The notes under the pieces: generated by a model
Seen by the model: only the letters and a program-made list of their open reading frames with translations
What the model was told of the DNA's origin: nothing
The model's database searches: none
Shown here: piece after piece, positions 34,622 to 42,927 of the stretch
Layout: each line of letters begins with the position of its first letter
Numbering within the stretch: position 1 is the first letter of the stretch
Position numbers and translations under genes: made by a program
Assembly: GCA_030147505.1 (NCBI GenBank)
Contig: JASBVG010000062.1
Span: 35,784-99,783 of the forward strand
Direction: 5' to 3'
DNA length: 64,000 nt
Source of the DNA: Tardiphaga sp.
GTDB lineage: Bacteria; Pseudomonadota; Alphaproteobacteria; Rhizobiales; Xanthobacteraceae

Positions 34622-35383
34622 TTACTTTCCGTTCCAACCGCATGCCCGCAACCGCTGATGCAGATGCGGCGGCGCCGGTGCGACTACGCGCACCGGGTCC
34701 TTGTTGCGTGAAATCGGAATCACGATCTCTCGCGCATGCAGGTGCAGGGTCGGTTCACCGAAACGCGGGCCGTTGCCGTAAATATTGTCGCCGACGATCG
34801 GGAAGCCAGATGCGGACGTATGCACGCGGAGCTGATGCGTGCGGCCGGTGACCGGCTCCAGCGCCAGCCAGCTCATGCCGCCGCCGCGACCCATTACCCT
34901 GAAATTCGAGACCGACGGTAGCCCCGCGGGATCCGGCTTCATCCACCAGCCGCGCTCGGCATTGAGCCGCCCGAGGGGCATGTCGATCACGCCCTCGTCG
35001 GCCTCTGGCCCGCCTTCCACCACCGCCCAATAGGTTTTGGAAATGCGACTGTGCTTGAACAGCAGCCCCAGCGAGGCCGTGGCCTTGCGATGGCGGCCGA
35101 GCACCAGGCATCCCGACGTGTCGCGATCGAGCCGATGCGCCAGCACCGGCGGGCGCGGCAGGCCGTATTGCAGGAACTTGAAGGAATTCTCCAAATTCGG
35201 CCCACCTTTAGGGCCACGATGCACCGGCAAACCGGCCGGCTTGTCGATCACCAGCATCAGGCCATCCCGGTGCAGTACCCGTGACAGAATGTCGGCCTCG
35301 GTCAGATCGCCGACAAGGGCGGGCTCGACGACCGCAATCGGCAGGGCGTCGACGTCACTTTCACTGGCATTACTTTGATTCAT
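34622..35383 (-). CDS. RluA-family pseudouridine synthase
   Basis: 253 residues. The conserved active-site loop is HRLDRDTSG, with catalytic Asp86. DKPAGLPVHRG, near the N-terminus, and GRTHQLRVH near residue 190 are also diagnostic of the RluA group. No S4 domain is seen, so it resembles RluA or TruC/RluC catalytic cores without the RNA-binding head. It isomerises uridine in rRNA or tRNA; the site cannot be told from sequence. It is divergent from ftsY, with only 28 bp between starts. Confidence 0.92.
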   Translation of the reverse strand: MNQSNASESDVDALPIAVVEPALVGDLTEADILSRVLHRDGLMLVIDKPAGLPVHRGPKGGPNLENSFKFLQYGLPRPPVLAHRLDRDTSGCLVLGRHRKATASLGLLFKHSRISKTYWAVVEGGPEADEGVIDMPLGRLNAERGWWMKPDPAGLPSVSNFRVMGRGGGMSWLALEPVTGRTHQLRVHTSASGFPIVGDNIYGNGPRFGEPTLHLHAREIVIPISRNKDPVRVVAPAPPHLHQRLRACGWNGK

Positions 35384-35411
35384 GGCGCGAAACGGCTAAC
35401 ACACCCCCGAT

Positions 35412-36356
35412 ATGAGCGACACTCCCCAAACGCCAAAACAGAGCTGGTGGCGACGGCTCTCCGACGGCCTGAAGCGCACCTCGAGCTCGATCGGCTCGGC
35501 GGTCGCCGATCTCGTGACCAAGCGCAAGCTCGACCGCGCAATGCTCGAGGATATCGAGGACGTGCTGCTGCGCGCCGATCTCGGCTCCGACGTGGCAGCC
35601 CGGATCGCCAAGGCCGTCGGCCAGGGCCGCTTCGACAAGGCGATCTCCGCCGATGAAGTGAAGGCCGTGGTGGCCGCCGAAGTCGAGAAGGTGCTGGCGT
35701 CCGTCGCCAAGCCGCTCGAGATCGACAGCAGCAAGAAGCCCTTCGTGCTGCTGGTGGTCGGCGTCAATGGTTCCGGCAAGACCACCACCATCGGCAAGCT
35801 CGCCTCCAAACTCACCGCTGAAGGCCGCAAGGTGATGTTCGCCGCGGGCGACACGTTCCGTGCCGCAGCCATCGAGCAACTGAAGGTCTGGGGCGAGCGC
35901 AACAAGGTGCCGGTGATTGCCGGGGTGCAGGGCTCGGACTCCGCAAGCCTCGCTTTCTCCGCCGTCACCGCCGCTCGCGATGACAATCGCGACGTGCTGC
36001 TGATCGACACGGCCGGCCGGCTGCAGAACAAGGCCGAGCTGATGAACGAGCTCGAAAAGGTCGTCCGCGTCATCAAGAAGGTCGATAACACCGCACCGCA
36101 TGCGGTGCTGCTGGTGCTCGATGCCACGGTGGGACAAAACGCGCTGTCGCAGGTCGAGGCATTTCATCGTACGGCTGGCGTCACCGGCCTTGTCATGACC
36201 AAGCTCGACGGCACCGCCCGCGGCGGCATCCTCGTGGCACTGGCAGAGAAGTACAAACTGCCGGTGCATTTCATCGGCGTTGGCGAAGGCATCGACGATC
36301 TCGCGCCATTCACGGCGAAGGATTTTGCCAAGGCCGTCGCGGGAATCGAAGACTGA
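35412..36356 (+). CDS. ftsY: Signal recognition particle receptor FtsY
   Basis: 314 residues. The N-terminal four-helix N-domain (~20-95) is followed by the SRP GTPase G-domain: G1 GVNGSGKT (117-124), the DTFRAAA insertion motif, G3 DTAGR, G4 TKLD and the C-terminal [12 protein letters not shown]. The long acidic A-domain found in E. coli FtsY is missing; a short [12 protein letters not shown] helix may provide membrane contact. It receives ribosome-SRP complexes at the membrane. yciB follows 10 bp after its stop. Confidence 0.97.
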   Translation: MSDTPQTPKQSWWRRLSDGLKRTSSSIGSAVADLVTKRKLDRAMLEDIEDVLLRADLGSDVAARIAKAVGQGRFDKAISADEVKAVVAAEVEKVLASVAKPLEIDSSKKPFVLLVVGVNGSGKTTTIGKLASKLTAEGRKVMFAAGDTFRAAAIEQLKVWGERNKVPVIAGVQGSDSASLAFSAVTAARDDNRDVLLIDTAGRLQNKAELMNELEKVVRVIKKVDNTAPHAVLLVLDATVGQNALSQVEAFHRTAGVTGLVMTKLDGTARGGILVALAEKYKLPVHFIGVGEGIDDLAPFTAKDFAKAVAGIED

Positions 36357-36366
36357 AGAGACGGAC

Positions 36367-36981
36367 ATGAGCAGCGACATCATCGACAAGAAACAACCGC
36401 ATCCGCTGTTCAAGCTGGCCACCGAGCTGGGACCGCTGATCGTCTTCTTCGTGGCCAATTCGAAGTTCGGCCTGTTCGCAGCCACCGGCGCTTTCATGGT
36501 CGCCATCGTCGCTGCGATGATCGCATCCTATGTGGTCGTCAAGCACATCCCGATCATGGCGATCGTCACAGCCTTCGTCGTGCTGGTGTTCGGCGGGTTG
36601 ACGCTCTGGCTGCATGACGAGACCTTCATCAAGGTCAAGCCGACAATCATTTACGGCCTGTTTGCCGTGGTACTCGGCGGCGGCCTGTTATTCGGCCGCT
36701 CCTTCATCGCCATCATGTTCGACCAGGTGTTCAACCTGACGCCCGAAGGCTGGCGCGCACTCACGCTGCGCTGGACGCTGTTCTTCGCGGCCATGGCAGT
36801 CCTCAACGAAGCGATCTGGCGCACCCAGAGCACGGATTTCTGGGTTACCTTCAAGGCGTTTGGCGTGATCCCGATCACCATGATCTTCGCGGTACTGCAG
36901 ATGCCGCTGGTGAAGCGCTTCAGCATCGAGCCGGCCACGCTCGCCGAAAGCGAGCGCGATGCGGGTGACGTGACGAAATAG
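36367..36981 (+). CDS. yciB: Inner-membrane septation protein A (YciB/IspZ)
   Basis: 204 residues with about five transmembrane helices after a short soluble start. The motifs [41 protein letters not shown] and NEAIWR are diagnostic of the YciB/IspZ family. It takes part in cell-envelope and septum maintenance; the exact role is not established. It is tightly linked to ftsY and probably co-transcribed. It is convergent with the enoyl-CoA hydratase gene, with the two stops directly adjacent. Confidence 0.94.
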   Translation: MSSDIIDKKQPHPLFKLATELGPLIVFFVANSKFGLFAATGAFMVAIVAAMIASYVVVKHIPIMAIVTAFVVLVFGGLTLWLHDETFIKVKPTIIYGLFAVVLGGGLLFGRSFIAIMFDQVFNLTPEGWRALTLRWTLFFAAMAVLNEAIWRTQSTDFWVTFKAFGVIPITMIFAVLQMPLVKRFSIEPATLAESERDAGDVTK

Positions 36982-37773
36982 TCACCGCCCCGTAAAGACC
37001 GGCGCGCGACAGGCCGTCCACGCATCAAGGCCCTCGCCAAGATCATACGTCGGCGCCATTCTTGCGAATTGCTCGTATTCGACTTCAAGACCCTCGCCAA
37101 TGCTCAGATTGATCCCGCGCGTCACTGCTGTGATGACACTGGTCAACGCGAGCGAGGAATGACGCAGGATGCGCCGCGCCAGATCATGAGCGGCGGACAG
37201 CAACTGATCGTGCGGCACCACCGCATTCACGAGGCCGATCTGCAGCGCATGGGCCGACGAGAAGCTGTCGCCGGTCAGCAACAATTCGAGACCGCGCTTC
37301 CGCCCCACCAGACGCGGCAGGCGCTGGGTGCCGCCAAAGGTCGGCGGCATCCCGAGCAGGATCTCAGGCTTGGCGAACGTCGCCCGCTCGCTTGCCACCG
37401 CAAGATGCACCGCTTCGGTAATCTCGCAGCCGCCGCCATAGGCGAGGCCATTGACTGCCGCGATCACCGGCTTGGGAAAGGCCTCCAACCGCGCCGTCAT
37501 CGCCTGACCGCGACGAACGAAGCGATGCAGCGCTTCGCTCGTCCCCAGCTTCACGCTCTCCCTGAATTCCGGAATATCGGCGCCGGCAGAAAACGCCCGC
37601 TCGCCAGCGCCCGTGAGAATCACGGCGCGAATCTCGTCCGCCAAGGCGATCTGATCGAGCAGCCCCATCAGGCGGTCGATCAACGCGTAATTCAGCGCAT
37701 TGAGCTGGCGCGGACGATTGAGGGTCAGCAGCGCGATCCCCTGATCGACACCCATGGTCACGAATTCGGTCAT
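36982..37773 (-). CDS. Enoyl-CoA hydratase/isomerase family protein
   Basis: 263 residues from ATG 37773, preceded by GGAG with 8-nt spacing; an upstream start at 37827 would run into the regulator promoter. Crotonase fold: the oxyanion hole FSAGADI (61-67) and GLAYGGGCE (109-117), with general acid/base glutamates E117 or E118 and E137 (AKPEILLG). The usual GAGGTQRL appears as TFGGTQRLPRLVGR. It likely hydrates a 2-enoyl-CoA. It is divergent from a TetR regulator, with a dyad between, so substrate-induced control is likely. Confidence 0.92.
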   Translation of the reverse strand: MTEFVTMGVDQGIALLTLNRPRQLNALNYALIDRLMGLLDQIALADEIRAVILTGAGERAFSAGADIPEFRESVKLGTSEALHRFVRRGQAMTARLEAFPKPVIAAVNGLAYGGGCEITEAVHLAVASERATFAKPEILLGMPPTFGGTQRLPRLVGRKRGLELLLTGDSFSSAHALQIGLVNAVVPHDQLLSAAHDLARRILRHSSLALTSVITAVTRGINLSIGEGLEVEYEQFARMAPTYDLGEGLDAWTACRAPVFTGR

Positions 37774-37825
37774 ATCAAGCTCCGGTCTTGCGATCTGTCC
37801 GCAATCGTAAGAAGCTGGCACCTTC

Positions 37826-37851
37826 ATGTATATTCACTAGACGGTATACAT
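37826..37851. promoter_or_regulatory. Operator-like inverted repeat between enoyl-CoA hydratase and tetR
   Basis: Perfect 7-bp half-sites ATGTATA (37826-37832) and TATACAT (37845-37851) with a 12-nt spacer. The second half-site ends 6 bp before the tetR ATG at 37858, and the dyad lies 52 bp upstream of the divergent gene's start. This is the position and size of a TetR-family operator, suggesting autoregulation and control of the hydratase gene. Confidence 0.65.
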
Positions 37852-37857
37852 CCGGCC

Positions 37858-38460
37858 ATGACCGCCAAACCAACCAAAGACCGTATCGTCGCAGCCGCCA
37901 ACAAGCTTTTCTATGACGAGGGTATTCGTAGCGTCAGTGTCGATGCCGTGGCCGAAAAGGCCGGCGTCACCAAGCGCACGTTGTACTATCATTTCAAGAG
38001 CAAGGACGACCTGATCGCTGCCTATCTGGAAGGCCGCGATCAACCCAACCTCGTATTGTTCAAACGCTGGTTCGACGAGGCCAAAGGCGAGCTGTCAGCA
38101 AAGGTGCAAGCCATCTTCGACAATCTTGCGCGCTCGGCGCGGCACCCGAAGTGGAAAGGCTGCGGCTTTCTGCGGACATCCGCCGAACTGGCCAACATGC
38201 CCGGGCATCCCGCCATGAAGATCGGCGCCGCGCACAAGAAGAAGTTCGAAGCATGGTTGCAGCGGGAATTCGAGACCGCAAAACTATCCAACGCGCCGTT
38301 GCTTGCACGGCACATTGCGCTTTTGCTCGACGGATCGTTCGCGACCGTGCTGCTGCACAGGGATCCCGCTTACATGGAAGCGGCAGGCGCTGCCGCGCAA
38401 CAACTTGTCAGCACGGCGACGCCGAAAAGCAGAAGGGCGCCGCCGCGCTCGACGTCATGA
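37858..38460 (+). CDS. TetR/AcrR-family transcriptional regulator
   Basis: 200 residues. The N-terminal TetR_N helix-turn-helix (~7-55) has DAVAEKAGVTKRTLYYHFKSKDDL, a textbook recognition helix. The C-terminal ligand domain (~75-190) is of the YsiA/FadR-like general size; FLRTSAELANMPGHP is its most characteristic segment. It likely represses itself and the divergent enoyl-CoA hydratase gene through the 26-bp dyad upstream. The ligand is unknown, but an acyl-CoA would fit the neighbour. It is convergent with the superoxide dismutase gene. Confidence 0.92.
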   Translation: MTAKPTKDRIVAAANKLFYDEGIRSVSVDAVAEKAGVTKRTLYYHFKSKDDLIAAYLEGRDQPNLVLFKRWFDEAKGELSAKVQAIFDNLARSARHPKWKGCGFLRTSAELANMPGHPAMKIGAAHKKKFEAWLQREFETAKLSNAPLLARHIALLLDGSFATVLLHRDPAYMEAAGAAAQQLVSTATPKSRRAPPRSTS

Positions 38461-38481
38461 GCGCGCCGATCCCGACATCGA

Positions 38482-39228
38482 TCAGACAGCTAGCGTGCCG
38501 GCCTTCGCCGCAGCGTAACGCTCGGCGACCTTGGTCCAGTTCACTGTATTCCACCACGCCTTCAGATAGTCCGCACGACGGTTCTGATAGGTGAGATAGT
38601 AAGCGTGCTCCCAGACGTCGTTGCCCATCAGCGCGCGCTTGCCGTCCATGATCGGATTGTCCTGGTTCGGGCGTGTCTCGATGGACAGCTTGCCGGTCTT
38701 GTCGACGATCACGAACACCCAGCCGGAACCGAATTGACGGCCACCCGCGCCGTTGAAATCGGTCTGGAATTTCTCCATGCCACCGAGATCGCGATCGATC
38801 GCGGCCAGCACTTCGCCGTCCGGCTTGCCGCCATTCGGCCCCATGATCTGCCAGAACATGGTGTGATTGGCGTGGCCGCCGAGATTGTTGCGCACACCGG
38901 TGCGGATATTGTCCGGCACGCTGGAGAGATTGCCGAGCACGTCCACGACAGGCTTCTCGCCGAGCATCGGCGTATCCTTGGCGAAGGTGTTCAGATTGGC
39001 CACGAAGGCCGAGTGATGCCGGCCATGATGGATTTCCATCGTCTTGGCATCGATATGCGGCTCGAACGCATTCACCGGATAGGTGAGCGGCGCCAGCACG
39101 AAAGGCGCGGTACCGGCCGGCGCTACGGCGGGTGTCGCGGCCTGGGCGAAAGCGAGGCGGGGTGCGGCCACGGCGGCAGCCATGCCGGTCGCAGCGAACA
39201 TCAACTGGCGTCGGGACATCGATGGCAT
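38482..39228 (-). CDS. sodB: Tat-exported Fe/Mn superoxide dismutase
   Basis: 248 residues from ATG 39228 with AGGAGAAG upstream. The N-terminus has a twin-arginine signal, SRRQLMFAATG, and a cleavage region around AFA-QA (residue 29), so the mature enzyme (~219 aa) is periplasmic. The dismutase domain starts at FVLAPLTYPVNAFEPHID; the metal ligands are in EIHHGRHHSAF, GHANHTMFW and DVWEHAYY. The last contributes both Asp and His. It removes superoxide. Most bacterial Fe/Mn SODs lack an export signal, so this is less usual. Iron or manganese cannot be told apart with certainty. Confidence 0.93.
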   Translation of the reverse strand: MPSMSRRQLMFAATGMAAAVAAPRLAFAQAATPAVAPAGTAPFVLAPLTYPVNAFEPHIDAKTMEIHHGRHHSAFVANLNTFAKDTPMLGEKPVVDVLGNLSSVPDNIRTGVRNNLGGHANHTMFWQIMGPNGGKPDGEVLAAIDRDLGGMEKFQTDFNGAGGRQFGSGWVFVIVDKTGKLSIETRPNQDNPIMDGKRALMGNDVWEHAYYLTYQNRRADYLKAWWNTVNWTKVAERYAAAKAGTLAV

Positions 39229-39370
39229 GGGGTGCTTCTCCTCAGGTTTGCTGGCCGTCACATGCGGCCTTGGCAACTACGTGCGGTTCACCTGCCAGTT
39301 TCATATGCGGTCATTGTGACGCAGCGACCCTATGTGCATCACGTCCAGGAGAGGTTGAGCGTCTCGAAGC

Positions 39371-39400
39371 AAAACGGCCGGGATCGCTCCCGGCCGTTGG
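39371..39400 (-). terminator. Intrinsic terminator of the OmpA-family gene
   Basis: An 11-bp perfect stem AACGGCCGGGA/TCCCGGCCGTT around TCGC lies just past the stop of the minus-strand OmpA gene (39417). Read on the minus strand it is followed by a T-run (complement of 39371-39374). Confidence 0.75.
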
Positions 39401-39416
39401 TATTCGGTAACTCTGC

Positions 39417-41468
39417 TCAGCGGCGCGGCGGGGCCGTGCCCGGGGGCGGCGGTGGCAGCGAGGCCTGACCGCCGTTGAGCAACGGCGTGATGTTGCGGAT
39501 GGTGACGCGGCGGTTCTGACGCTCTGGACCATCGGTCTGGATCTTCAGATACTGCTCGCCATAGCCCTGTGAGGTGAGGTTTTCCGCCGGCACCTGGAAT
39601 TGCTGGGTAAGCAATTCCGCCGCCGCTTCCGCGCGGCGATCCGACAGCGACAGATTGTCGATGTCAGAGCCGACGGCATCGGTGTGGCCCTCGATGAGGA
39701 ATACGGCCTTCGGATTACGCGAGATGGCGCGGTTGAGACCATCGGCGATCACCTGCAGCTTCGACGCCTGATCGGGCGAGATGGTCCACGAGCCGGTATC
39801 GAAGTTGATCGAGTCGAGATCGATCGACGGCATGCGCTGGCGCACCATCGGGCTGTAGCGGATTTCATCCAGCGTGTAGCGGCGCTCGATGCGATCCACC
39901 GGCGGGGCGATCAGCGTGTCGTAGACCAGCTCCGGCGAAGCCTGATCGTAGTCGACGATGTAGCGGTTCTGCGGGATACGGATCACCGGCGGCGGCAGAT
40001 CGACATAGAAGTTGCCGGGACCACGCGGATCGCGGAACGAATTGTCGATGATGATGATCTCCCGTCCGTTGCGATCCCTGCGGATACGGCGCAGCAACTG
40101 ACCGTCACGACCAACCACCGTGATGATCTGCGAGCCGTCCGGCCGCACAATGATGGTGCGATCGTCGCCTCCGATGCGTTCGGTGCGAATATCGCGCGCG
40201 CCGTAACGGAAGCGATCGAGCTCGTTATGGCGGATGAACGCCTGACCGGTCGGATCCTGCACGATGATACGGCCGGGCTCCGTGTAGACCGTGCGGCCGC
40301 CTTCCTGGCGCTCGCTGCGCTGGCCGCGGAAATCCTCCATACGGCGCGGCCCCTGCGGCGCAGCGCCGGGCGCGATCGGCGTCAGGGCAGCAGCGGGAGG
40401 TGGGGGAGCCGGGATCGGCGCGGTCACCTGCGGTGCCACCGGCTGCACAACCTTGATGTTGCCGCCACCTGGGGCAACCACGACGGGAGCAGCACTCGGC
40501 GTTGGCGGCGGTGCAACGGGCGTTGCCGCGGTGGGCGCAGGAGTTGCGCCCGGTGCAGCCGCGTTTGGCGGCGTAGCCGGGGCTCCCGGTGCACCGGGCG
40601 CGCCCGGACCACCGGGACGACGGCCTTCGCGCCCCTCGCGGCCTTCCGGTCCGCTAGGGCGGCCGGTGGGCGGCGTGCCGGCAGGCGGTGTCGCCGAAGG
40701 CGCAGGCGCTGCTGCAGGCGGTGTGGCCGCTGCAGGAGGTGTTGCGGCCGGGGGCGTCGCCGGAGCCGCAGCGGGCGGCGTAGCGGGCGTCGGGGCAACC
40801 GCAGGCGCCGGACGGGCGGCAGGCGGTGTCGCAGGCTGGGCTGGCGTCTGCGCGGCGGGCGGTGTGGCTGGAGGCGTCGGACGCGCACCGGGCTCACGGC
40901 GCTCACCGGGTTCGCGGCGTTCGCCGCCGGGGCCTTCGCGGCGCTCTGTGCCGGCCGGAGCCTCACGGCGCTCTGGGCGCGCGGCAGCCGGTGGCTCGGC
41001 GCGCGGCGCCGGTGCGGCTGCCGGCGGTGTTGGACGCTGAGGCGGCGCAGCCTCGGGAGCCGGACGCGGCTGAGCTGCCGCAGGAGGCGGGGTCGGGCGC
41101 GGCGCAGCCGGCGGCTCGGCACGCGGTGCCGGGGCGGCAGCCGGAGGGGCTGGCGGACGCGGCGCGGCCGGCGGTTCGGCGCGCGGCGGCGGCGCAGCGG
41201 CAGGGGGCGGAGCCGGGCGCGCGGCAGGCGGCGCTTCGCGCGGCGGGGCACCGGCCGGCGGATGAGGCGCAGCAGCGGGCGGAGCGGCTTTTGGAGCCTC
41301 GCGCGGCGGTCCCTTCGGTGGCCCCTTCGGTTCGCCTTCCGCAGCGGGTGGCGCCGCTTGCGCAAGCAGGATCGGCACGTCGCCATTCGATGCATGAGAT
41401 GCAGTGACTGCTATCTGCGTTACACCGAACGCAGTCGTCGCCAGCAGGACGAGACGAAGTTTTGTCAT
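39417..41468 (-). CDS. OmpA-family outer membrane protein with long Pro/Ala-rich linker
   Basis: 683 residues from ATG 41468. A signal peptide (MTKLRLVLLATTAFGVTQIAVTAS...) is followed by about 335 residues (~36-370) made almost only of Pro, Ala, Arg, Glu and Gly, with PPAA and APAPRAEPPAA phrases. Then comes a middle beta-rich segment (~370-560), and an OmpA C-terminal peptidoglycan-binding domain (IEGHTDAVGSD, LTSQGYGEQ, NRRVTIRN). The linker would span the periplasm or cross the peptidoglycan. No classical OmpA barrel is present. It belongs to a type seen in Bradyrhizobium; the exact role is unknown. Confidence 0.88.
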   Translation of the reverse strand: MTKLRLVLLATTAFGVTQIAVTASHASNGDVPILLAQAAPPAAEGEPKGPPKGPPREAPKAAPPAAAPHPPAGAPPREAPPAARPAPPPAAAPPPRAEPPAAPRPPAPPAAAPAPRAEPPAAPRPTPPPAAAQPRPAPEAAPPQRPTPPAAAPAPRAEPPAAARPERREAPAGTERREGPGGERREPGERREPGARPTPPATPPAAQTPAQPATPPAARPAPAVAPTPATPPAAAPATPPAATPPAAATPPAAAPAPSATPPAGTPPTGRPSGPEGREGREGRRPGGPGAPGAPGAPATPPNAAAPGATPAPTAATPVAPPPTPSAAPVVVAPGGGNIKVVQPVAPQVTAPIPAPPPPAAALTPIAPGAAPQGPRRMEDFRGQRSERQEGGRTVYTEPGRIIVQDPTGQAFIRHNELDRFRYGARDIRTERIGGDDRTIIVRPDGSQIITVVGRDGQLLRRIRRDRNGREIIIIDNSFRDPRGPGNFYVDLPPPVIRIPQNRYIVDYDQASPELVYDTLIAPPVDRIERRYTLDEIRYSPMVRQRMPSIDLDSINFDTGSWTISPDQASKLQVIADGLNRAISRNPKAVFLIEGHTDAVGSDIDNLSLSDRRAEAAAELLTQQFQVPAENLTSQGYGEQYLKIQTDGPERQNRRVTIRNITPLLNGGQASLPPPPPGTAPPRR
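40360..41363 (-). repeat. Low-complexity Pro/Ala coding tract
   Basis: About 1 kb of the OmpA-family gene is composed of near-repeats coding PPAAP, APAPRAEPPAA, PPAATPPAA and ERREPGERREPG. The codon pattern (GCG, CCG, CCA, GCC) is strongly biased, and long GC-rich antisense frames arise as a by-product. Slippage and length variation are expected. Confidence 0.8.
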
Positions 41469-41671
41469 GATGAGCTTGGGCCCCTCGCTAAGAACAAGTC
41501 GGCAAAATATCATTTGTCGGCCGAACAAATCGGCAGATCGATGAACGAATAAGCATGGGGCCGGAATGTGGCGGCCCGCAAAGCCACAGTTGTATTTATT
41601 TCACGCAAAACAAAGGCCTGAGCGCGCATTGTTCATGGCACGTTCAGACCGTATGTTTAGTAGCGGCACTG

Positions 41672-41908
41672 CTACATCATCGCCGGCGGCTGCTGCGTTG
41701 GTACCTCGTCAGGATTTGGCGTCGGGATATCCACCGGCAGATCACCCGGCAACTCTTCGGGCCGCGACGGCTCACCGGGCTCCCTCACAGGTGGCGGCAC
41801 TTCCGGACGCGGATTTCCCGGTGGGTTCTCCTGCGGCGGCTCGGAAGGCTTACCCGGCGAAAGCGGCGGGTCCTCGACAGGATTATTGGCACGTACGGCG
41901 CGGGTCAT
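41672..41908 (-). CDS. Small proline-rich protein, coupled to the upstream gene
   Basis: 78 residues, about a third of them proline, with many Glu and Asp: VEDPPLSPGKPSEPPQENPP and similar. No signal peptide and no membrane segment are seen; it is probably disordered. Its ATG at 41908 overlaps the TGA of the PNPOx-like gene (ATGA), a strong sign that it is translated. I do not recognise a named family, though I recall similar small proteins in Bradyrhizobium. The 203 bp between its stop and the OmpA-family ATG (41468) hold no other gene. Confidence 0.65.
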   Translation of the reverse strand: MTRAVRANNPVEDPPLSPGKPSEPPQENPPGNPRPEVPPPVREPGEPSRPEELPGDLPVDIPTPNPDEVPTQQPPAMM

Positions 41909-42393
41909 CAGATCGCGACCTTGCGATTGGTGCCGATATCCGGGCGTGAGCCCATCATCACGGCGGTCGCCATCTTGACATAGCTGATGACGGAGCCCGG
42001 CGTGTCCCAGAACTCGGCTTCTTCAGGCGTGAACTTCAACACGCGAATATTCGGATCGTCGGCATCGTCCCACCACGCCTTTGCAGCGGTCGTGAACAGC
42101 TCCCTGATTTTGGCGCGGTCGTTGGAGACCGACACCGTGCCACTCACGGAGACGTATTTCTGGTCGCCCGCATCAGCGAAAGACAGGTTGACGTTGGGAT
42201 TGTGTCTGATCTCGTCATCCTTGTGACGCCTCGCATCGCTGAGGAAATAGACTGCATCAGCGGTGCGATCGATATAGGCAGCCATCGGGCGGGCGCGAAG
42301 CCTGCTGCCATCCTGGGTGACTAGCATGGCGAAACCGATTTTCTTCATCAGCTCCCAAGCACGTTCGGTATCCCGCGTATCGTCATTGGCCAT
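41908..42393 (-). CDS. Pyridoxamine 5'-phosphate oxidase-like (general stress protein 26 type) protein
   Basis: 161 residues from ATG 42393, with AGGGAGA upstream. A split-barrel flavin fold: the early segment ELMKKIGFAMLVTQDGSRLRARPMAAY, the strand VYFLSDARRHKDDEIRHNPNVNLSFAD, and YVSVSGTVSVSNDRAKIRELF are typical of the GSP26/PNPOx-like group, whose members bind FMN, FAD or F420-like cofactors. The C-terminal AEFWDTPGSVISYVKMATAVMMG fits too. It is not a vitamin B6 biosynthesis enzyme by length. Its stop overlaps the small proline-rich gene. Confidence 0.88.
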   Translation of the reverse strand: MANDDTRDTERAWELMKKIGFAMLVTQDGSRLRARPMAAYIDRTADAVYFLSDARRHKDDEIRHNPNVNLSFADAGDQKYVSVSGTVSVSNDRAKIRELFTTAAKAWWDDADDPNIRVLKFTPEEAEFWDTPGSVISYVKMATAVMMGSRPDIGTNRKVAI

Positions 42394-42534
42394 CTGCGTT
42401 CTCCCTTTGCGGGGTAACGGGTGCGAGCAAGCGATGTTCCGGATGCAACCCGACCTGCACCACGATTTGACAGCGGATCGGGAACCTCCCATCAAGGAGC
42501 ATTCGCGCCATCATGCGTCCCCGGGGGAAATTCG

Positions 42535-42921
42535 ATGCCATTTGCCTATTGGAGTATTCTGATTGCCGCTCTGCTGCCATTGATCATCGCCGGCTACGCC
42601 AAATCCGGATCACGCGACAACAATGCGCCGCGCGACAGCGCAGAAGACCTCACGGGCGCCAAGCGTCGTGCCTATGCCGCGCATCAAAATGCGTTTGAAA
42701 GCTTCCCGTTCTACGCCGCTGCGGTACTCGGCGCTCTCACGTTCGGCGCGTCGGCGAAAACCGTCGGCGTGCTAGCTGCGGTCTATCTCGCATTCCGCAT
42801 CGCACATGCGCTGCTTTACATTGCCGACAAATCGACGCCGCGGTCGCTGGCCTATGCGGGCGGCTTGTTCACCAATATCGCGATATTCGCGCTACCCATG
42901 CTGCAGATTAATTTCATTTGA
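42535..42921 (+). CDS. MAPEG-family membrane protein
   Basis: 128 residues from ATG 42535, preceded by GGGGGAAA. Four hydrophobic helices; the second begins after AKRRAYAAHQNAFESFPFYAAAV, the typical MAPEG loop-helix, where relatives bind glutathione. YLAFRIAHALLYIAD, in the third helix, is also diagnostic. Bacterial MAPEG proteins are membrane-bound, probably glutathione-linked, and of uncertain function. It stands alone, divergent from the PNPOx-like gene and convergent with the ABC transporter, whose stop is 7 bp away. Confidence 0.9.
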   Translation: MPFAYWSILIAALLPLIIAGYAKSGSRDNNAPRDSAEDLTGAKRRAYAAHQNAFESFPFYAAAVLGALTFGASAKTVGVLAAVYLAFRIAHALLYIADKSTPRSLAYAGGLFTNIAIFALPMLQINFI

Positions 42922-42927
42922 TCATCG

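Noticed and set aside
39600..41552. 650-codon plus-strand Arg/Gly-rich frame
   Set aside because: It is the antisense of the Pro/Ala linker of the OmpA-family gene. GC-skewed repeats remove stop codons on both strands.
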